Source of the DNA: Deltaproteobacteria bacterium
Lineage (GTDB): Bacteria > Desulfobacterota > Binatia > Binatales > Binataceae
Direction: 5' to 3'
Length of the DNA stretch: 64,000 bases
Assembly: GCA_027317185.1 (NCBI GenBank)
Contig: DAHVFB010000005.1
Location: 1 to 64,000 of the forward strand
Under the pieces are notes generated by a model that worked only from the letters and a program-made list of their open reading frames with translations, had not been told where the DNA came from and made no database searches. The position numbers and the translations under genes were made by a program. Below are positions 58,657 to 64,000 of the stretch, one piece after another. The first letter of the stretch is position 1. Each line of letters starts with the position of its first letter.

Positions 58657-59415
58657 ATGGACCCATCGCTAAAGGTCGCACTGGTAACCGGCGCGGGCAG
58701 CGGAATCGGCATGCAGACGGCGATCGCGCTGCTGCGCGACGGTTACGCGGTCGCCCTCGCCGGCCGGCGCCGCGAACCGCTCGAAGCGGCCGCGCAGGCC
58801 GGCGACCCGGCCGGATCGCGAAGCCTGGTCGTGCCAACCGACGTGAGCGACGAGGCGTCGGTCAAGGCGCTATTCGCCGCGATCGCCGCGAAATTCAGCC
58901 GCCTCGATCTGCTCTTTAACAACGCCGGGGTCGGGGCCCGCGCCGTACCGCTGGAAGATCTCTCGTACGATCAATGGAAGAAGGTCATCGACATTAACCT
59001 CTCCGGCACCTTTCTCTGCACCCAGGAGGCCTTCAGAATTATGAAGTCACAAGATCCGCAGGGCGGGCGAATCATCAACAACGGATCGATTTCCGCGCAC
59101 GCCCCGCGCCCCAATTCCGCACCGTACACCGCCAGCAAGCACGGCATGACCGGGCTGACCAAGGCGACCTCGCTCGATGGCCGCAAATACAATATCGCCT
59201 GCGGGCAGATCGATATCGGCAACGCCGGCACCGAGTTGACGGCACGGATGGGGCAGGGCGTCGCCCAGGCGAGCGGCGCAATCCTGGCCGAGCCGACCTT
59301 CGACGCCGTCCACGTCGCCCGCGCGGTGCTCTACATGGCGAGTCTGCCACTCGACGCGAATGTGCAGTTCATGACCGTGATGGCGACCAAAATGCCCTTC
59401 GTCGGCCGCGGCTAA
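58657..59415 (+). CDS. SDR family oxidoreductase
   Basis: [50 protein letters not shown]. Confidence 0.93.
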   Translation: MDPSLKVALVTGAGSGIGMQTAIALLRDGYAVALAGRRREPLEAAAQAGDPAGSRSLVVPTDVSDEASVKALFAAIAAKFSRLDLLFNNAGVGARAVPLEDLSYDQWKKVIDINLSGTFLCTQEAFRIMKSQDPQGGRIINNGSISAHAPRPNSAPYTASKHGMTGLTKATSLDGRKYNIACGQIDIGNAGTELTARMGQGVAQASGAILAEPTFDAVHVARAVLYMASLPLDANVQFMTVMATKMPFVGRG

Positions 59416-59508
59416 GTCGCGATATTGGCGCGCGCCAAATGCTCGGCGTCGTCATCCTCGCATCAGGGCACCTTGATCGAGTGACTATGTGGCCGGCGGC
59501 GGGGGCGC

Positions 59509-60168
59509 TTAATGGGCCGCCGTCGCGACCACGTCCGGTTGATAGAGTGCCGGATAGTCAGTCTGCAACGCTCTCAGCTTGGGCAGGTCGTTGAATACTA
59601 TATAGGGACTGTCCGGATGCAACTCGAGGTAGTTCTGGTGGTATTTCTCGGCGGGATAGAAATGCTTGAGCGGTACCACCTGCGTGACGATCGGGCTCGC
59701 ATAGGCATGCTCGCGCGTTAGCTTGGCTATATAATTCTGTGCGACCGTGCGCTGCGCGTCATCGGCGTAGAAGATCACCGATCGATACTGCATCCCTTCG
59801 TCGGGCCCTTGCCGGTTGAGTTCGGTCGGATCGGTCGCGACCTGGAAATAAACCTTGAGCAGATCCTGATAAGAGACCTTCGCCGGATCGAATGTAATCC
59901 GCACCGACTCGGCGTGACCGGTAGTTCCCGTGCTAACCTGTTCATAGGTCGCCGTACTTGCGTCGCCACCGGAATATCCGGCAATCACGTTGGTGACGCC
60001 CTTGACGTGCTTGAAGACCCCGTCGACGCCCCAGAAGCATCCGCCTGAAAGCACCGCGGTCTGCTGGCCCGCGGCGGCCCGGACCGCCGTGGCCTGGATG
60101 AGTATCAGGCCGGTTGCGGCGATCAGGCTCGCTAAGGCCAGCTTAAAGTTCAATGGGCTCCGACTCAT
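59509..60168 (-). CDS. msrA: Peptide-methionine (S)-S-oxide reductase MsrA with N-terminal export-signal-like segment
   Basis: AVLSGGCFWGVDGVFKHVKGVTNVIAGYSGG...YRSVIFYADDAQ; N-terminal FKLALASLIAATGLILIQATAVRAAA; ATG ~60168 (ORF opens at 60246). Confidence 0.9.
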   Translation of the reverse strand: MSRSPLNFKLALASLIAATGLILIQATAVRAAAGQQTAVLSGGCFWGVDGVFKHVKGVTNVIAGYSGGDASTATYEQVSTGTTGHAESVRITFDPAKVSYQDLLKVYFQVATDPTELNRQGPDEGMQYRSVIFYADDAQRTVAQNYIAKLTREHAYASPIVTQVVPLKHFYPAEKYHQNYLELHPDSPYIVFNDLPKLRALQTDYPALYQPDVVATAAH

Positions 60169-60444
60169 AATTCTACCTCGCATGATGGTGGCTCCAATCT
60201 GATCTTCAGACGAACCGGCCCAAAGTTGCCGGCAAGCGCTCGTCAATCATTGTGACAGATTGTTCCGTGCGGCGCGCCGGCAGCAGTGCCACGCAGCAGC
60301 GTCCGACGGGCAACGCGACTCTGGCGTTTTGCGCGCATTCGGTGCTTTTAGTAGACACCACGCCGATTGCGTCGCACGCCGGCCGGTCGGAAACCAATCT
60401 GAATACTGAAACCCGCGGCGCACGCCCGGGTTCGGAGGCGGAAC

Positions 60445-61230
60445 ATGGATCTTGGTCTAAAAGGCAAGACGGCACTGGTCCTGGGCGGCAGCAAGGGGCT
60501 CGGCCGCGGCGTGGCCAATGCGCTCGCGGGCGAAGGCGTCGCGGTCGCCATCGTCTCGCGCGGCAAGGAGGCTCTCGATCAGGCGGTCGTCGAGATCACG
60601 GCGAGCGGCGGCCGCGCGATCGGCCTCGCCGCCGACACCGCCGATTGGGCGACGATCGAGCACGCCGCCAAATCCGCGCGCGATCAGCTCGGCCCAATCG
60701 ATATTTTGCTCAACAATTCCGGCGGTCCGCCGCCCACGCGCGTGATCGGCGTCGCCCCCGACCTGTGGGAGGCGCAGTTCCGCTCGATGGTCCTGGTCTA
60801 CTTTCGGCTGACCGATATGCTCTTGCCCGAGATGCGCAAGCGCGGCTGGGGCCGCGTGCTCAACGTGGCCTCCGAGTCGGTGATTCAGCCGATCCCGCAG
60901 ATCGCCATCTCGAACACCCTGCGCGGCGCGGTCGTCGGCTGGGCCAAGACCCTGGCGAGCGAGGTCGCGCGCGACGGCGTCACCGTCAATACGCTGTTGC
61001 CGGGCGCGTTCGAGACCGACCGCGTGCTGCAGGTCCAGCGTGCGACTTCGGCGCAGCAGGGCATCACGCTCGAGGAGTTCGCGCAGCGCGCCGCACGCAC
61101 TATCCCGGTGGGCCGCATGGGCAAGCCCGCCGAATTCGGCGCGATGGCGGCCTTTCTGGCGAGTCCGCTGGCCGGCTACATCACGGGCTCGATGATTCGG
61201 CTGGACGGCGGCTCGATCCGCTCGGTCTGA
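60445..61230 (+). CDS. SDR family oxidoreductase
   Basis: KTALVLGGSKGLGRGVANALAGEGVAVAIVSRG...ILLNNSGGPPP...VNTLLPGAFETDR. Confidence 0.93.
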   Translation: MDLGLKGKTALVLGGSKGLGRGVANALAGEGVAVAIVSRGKEALDQAVVEITASGGRAIGLAADTADWATIEHAAKSARDQLGPIDILLNNSGGPPPTRVIGVAPDLWEAQFRSMVLVYFRLTDMLLPEMRKRGWGRVLNVASESVIQPIPQIAISNTLRGAVVGWAKTLASEVARDGVTVNTLLPGAFETDRVLQVQRATSAQQGITLEEFAQRAARTIPVGRMGKPAEFGAMAAFLASPLAGYITGSMIRLDGGSIRSV

Positions 61231-61280
61231 ATACCAGCCGGCGCGCGTCGCCGGATCAGCGGCTGACGGAGTGATTTGCG

Positions 61281-62102
61281 ATGGATCAAAAACCGCTTGG
61301 TAGTACCAGCGCGACGGTGCCCGCGATTGGCGTGGGCGTATGGCGTTATGGCGGCGGCGTCAAGCCGCTCAGATGCGCGATCGATCTGGGCGCGTCGCTG
61401 ATCGACACGGCCGAGGCCTATGGCACCGAAAAGGTCGTCGGCGAGGCGGTCCAAAATATCCGCGATCGCGTATTTATCGCGACTAAGGTATCCGGCAGCC
61501 ATCTGCGGCACGACGAGGTATTGCGCGCGGCGGAAGCCAGTTTGCAGCGGCTCAATACTGACTATATCGATCTGTACCAGATCCATTGGCCCAACTCGAT
61601 GGTGCCGATCGGCGAGACGATGCGCGCGATGGAGGCGTTGGTGGATCGCGGACTGGTGAAGTATATCGGCGTGAGCAATTTCTCGACCGCCGAACTGCGC
61701 GCGGCGCAAGCCGCGATGACTAACCATCCGATCGCCGCCAACCAGGTACTGTATAATCTCAATCGGCGCCAGATTGAGGCCGACTTGATGCCCTATTGCG
61801 ACGCCAACCGGATCACGATCCTCGCCTATACGCCGCTCGACAGCGGCCCGCTCGCCCGCGATGCGGGTTCATCGTCGAATCCCGCGGCGATGGCGGTGCT
61901 CGAGCAGGTCGCCGCCGAGACGCATAGGAGCAACGCGCAGGTCGCGCTGAACTGGTGCGTCGCGCATCCCGGGGTCGTCGCGATACCCAAATCCGACAAG
62001 GCGGCGCGCGTCACCGAGAATTGCGGCGCCGCGGGATGGCGCTTGTCCGCCGTTCAGATGAAGCTGCTGGATCGGGCCTTTTCGGCGCTCGACGACGACT
62101 GA
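61281..62102 (+). CDS. Aldo/keto reductase
   Basis: GASLIDTAEAYGTEKVVGEAVQ, VFIATKVSGSHLRHDEVLRAAEASLQRLNTDYIDLYQIHWPN, YIGVSNFS, VAIPKSDKAARVTEN. Confidence 0.95.
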   Translation: MDQKPLGSTSATVPAIGVGVWRYGGGVKPLRCAIDLGASLIDTAEAYGTEKVVGEAVQNIRDRVFIATKVSGSHLRHDEVLRAAEASLQRLNTDYIDLYQIHWPNSMVPIGETMRAMEALVDRGLVKYIGVSNFSTAELRAAQAAMTNHPIAANQVLYNLNRRQIEADLMPYCDANRITILAYTPLDSGPLARDAGSSSNPAAMAVLEQVAAETHRSNAQVALNWCVAHPGVVAIPKSDKAARVTENCGAAGWRLSAVQMKLLDRAFSALDDD

Positions 62103-62219
62103 TTCGCGTTGGGCGCGGCCCTCAATGCGAATCGATAACGACGATTCCAATACCGCGGACCGATCGCGCTGGGCGATGCTCGCGCGCTTTCGGATCCGTG
62201 ATCGCGAGGAGCTATCGCA

Positions 62220-62561
62220 ATGGTAAATTTTATTATATGCGCAAAGCGCAAACCTGGCATGACCCGCGTGGAGTTCAGCGACTACTGGCGCAACCAGCAC
62301 GGCCCGCTGGTCACCAGCGTCCCCGAGTTCATGCGCCACGTGCGCAAGTATGTGCAGTATCATATCGTTCCGGGCGCGCTGGCCTTCGGCAAGGATGCGG
62401 CGTACGACGGCGTCGCGGAGCTGTGGTTCGACAGTCCCGAAGAGATTACGCGCGCGTTCAGCGAACCGCGCTACCTCGAGATCATCCGTCCCGACGAATT
62501 GAAATTCGTCGACGTCGCGAATTGCATCTCGTTCATCACCGAAGAGGTGCCGATGGCGTAG
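62220..62561 (+). CDS. EthD domain-containing protein
   Basis: VNFIICAKRKPGMTRVEFSDYWRNQHGPLVTSVPEFMRHVRKYVQYHIVPG. Confidence 0.9.
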   Translation: MVNFIICAKRKPGMTRVEFSDYWRNQHGPLVTSVPEFMRHVRKYVQYHIVPGALAFGKDAAYDGVAELWFDSPEEITRAFSEPRYLEIIRPDELKFVDVANCISFITEEVPMA

Positions 62562-62693
62562 CCGGTGCGCGCCGTCGCCGGATAATCTCTCCGCCGCGCC
62601 CGGATGCGTTCGCCCAACTCGCGCGTATTCCGATTGCGGTAGCCGCCGCGCGGGGCTATCGTCGCCCATCCATCCGATAGCGATGAGGCGCAC

Positions 62694-64000
62694 ATGGAAT
62701 ACGATGATGTCGTCGTTGGTGCCGGATCGTCCGGGGCGGTGCTGGCCGCACGCTTGAGCGAGGATCCGGATCGCCGCGTGCTGCTGCTCGAAGCGGGGCC
62801 GGATTACGCGAGCGTCGACAGTACGCCCGACGATCTTCTGCGCACGTGGATCTCGGCCGGCCCGCACGATTGGAATTTCGTCGCCAAAGCGACCGCCGAC
62901 CGCGAGATCGCGTACCCACGCGGCAAAGTCACCGGTGGTTCGTCGGCCGTCAACGGGCATATCGCCCTGCGTGGCACGCCCGAGGATTTCGACGAATGGG
63001 CCGCCTGGGGCAACGGCGAATGGAGCTTCGAGAAAATCCTCCCGTGCTTTCGCAAGCTCGAAAACGATCGCGACGCGCAGGGCGATTTCCACGGCACCAG
63101 CGGTCCCATCTGGATTGAACGGCCGCCGCGCGCCGGCTGGCAGCCGATCAACCGCGCCTTCTTCGACGCCTGCCGCGATAGTGGCTTCCCCGAGGTCTGG
63201 GACCACAACGATCCCCGTTCGACCGGCGTCGGTCCGTGGCCGCGCAATCGGCGCGACGGCGTGCGCATCTCGACGGCGATTGGCTATCTCAATCCCGCGC
63301 GTCATCGCCTCAATCTGACTATCCGGCCGTTTTGCAACGTGCATCGTGTAGTCGTCGAAGGCGGCCGCGCGTCCGGTCTCGAAGTCGAATGCGGCGGCGT
63401 CGTCCAGACCGTGCGCGCGCGCCGCGTGACCCTGTCCGCCGGCGCTATCAACTCGCCCGCCATTCTGCTGCGATCGGGCATCGGTCCGCGCGCGGAACTC
63501 CAGGCGCTCGGCCTCAAGCCGATCGTCGACCTTGCGGGCGTCGGCAGGAACCTGATCGATCACGTGCTCGCGCCGGTGGTCGCCGTGCCGGTGGCCGGCC
63601 TCGTGCACGATCCGCTCGTCACCAACCCGATCGGGATTCGCTATACCGCCGCGGGTTCGAGCGAGTTCAACGACATGCAGATGTACATTCTCAATTTCTT
63701 CAACGGCGCGTTGTGGCAAGGAGCGGCGCTCGATCTTCCCATCCCGAGCGTCGGCGTCGTTCCCGGATTGCAACGGCCGCGCGCGCGGGGCCGGCTCAAT
63801 CTGCGCAGCGCCGATCCCAACGTCCCGATCGCGATCGATCTGAACTACCTCGGTGATCCTGAAGATCTGCGCCGGATGAGCGAAGGCGTGCGCATTGCGT
63901 GGCGCCTGATGAACGGCCCGCACTTCGCTCCGTACGTCAAGGAATTCGTCGGCATCTCGCAGGCGACCGTCGATTCCGACCAGGCGACGGCCGATTTCCT
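62694..64000 (+). CDS. GMC family oxidoreductase, 3' truncated by window edge (absent from ORF track because no stop)
   Basis: MEYDDVVVGAGSSGAVLAARLSEDPDRRVLLLEAGPDYASV...YPRGKVTGGSSAVNGHIALRGTPEDFDEWAAWGN...RRVTLSAGAINSPAILLRSGIGPR. Confidence 0.93.
   Translation, partial: MEYDDVVVGAGSSGAVLAARLSEDPDRRVLLLEAGPDYASVDSTPDDLLRTWISAGPHDWNFVAKATADREIAYPRGKVTGGSSAVNGHIALRGTPEDFDEWAAWGNGEWSFEKILPCFRKLENDRDAQGDFHGTSGPIWIERPPRAGWQPINRAFFDACRDSGFPEVWDHNDPRSTGVGPWPRNRRDGVRISTAIGYLNPARHRLNLTIRPFCNVHRVVVEGGRASGLEVECGGVVQTVRARRVTLSAGAINSPAILLRSGIGPRAELQALGLKPIVDLAGVGRNLIDHVLAPVVAVPVAGLVHDPLVTNPIGIRYTAAGSSEFNDMQMYILNFFNGALWQGAALDLPIPSVGVVPGLQRPRARGRLNLRSADPNVPIAIDLNYLGDPEDLRRMSEGVRIAWRLMNGPHFAPYVKEFVGISQATVDSDQATADF

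Noticed and set aside
61869-63923. 684-aa minus-strand ORF
   Set aside because: Antisense of the plus-strand EthD and GMC oxidoreductase genes; composition typical of GC-rich shadow frames.
1-64000. CRISPR arrays, rRNA/tRNA genes, transposases, integrases
   Set aside because: None recognised by reading; no regularly spaced repeats beyond those listed. tRNAscan-SE, minced and ISfinder searches would be needed to be sure.

Overview
GC-rich bacterial chromosomal window, probably from a soil or environmental organism; taxonomy was not determined. No rRNA, tRNA, CRISPR array, transposase or prophage was recognised. Left to right: isochorismatase-family gene (5' truncated) and a frameshifted amidase; FadR-type GntR regulator divergent from an RND/MFP efflux pair; O-antigen-ligase-like gene; a convergent pair of parallel beta-helix paralogues, one broken; a decay-rich stretch (frameshifted hypothetical, amber-interrupted formate/nitrite transporter); GAF histidine kinase; stress genes (DUF2252, KatE, hemerythrin, DUF3341/YflT-like, YqjD/YqjE-like); a FAD oxidoreductase; a ferredoxin-P450-membrane protein unit divergent from an AraC regulator; a Kelch-like protein; a tightly packed DOMON-like/DUF1460/GT2/DUF4922/SpoIID operon; lipoprotein, BON and CsbD genes; a cusCBA-like metal RND operon with a Cys-rich first gene, flanked by two enzyme gene remnants; HMG-CoA lyase, FAD monooxygenase, HdeD, RluA-type synthase; a pqiA-pqiA-pqiB-pqiC operon; and SDR/EthD/AKR/MsrA/GMC-oxidoreductase catabolic genes. 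The best candidate for an undescribed system is the operon at 33708-38511: it combines a SpoIID-like transglycosylase, an NlpC/P60-like DUF1460 protein, a HIT-like DUF4922 phosphorylase and a GT2, none with an obvious signal peptide. Other notable points: a P450 with Asn at the conserved I-helix Thr position, twin palindromic operators for the GntR regulator, a 34-bp direct repeat that begins as the same short ORF, and several genes whose frameshifts all fit the loss of one G from a G-run.
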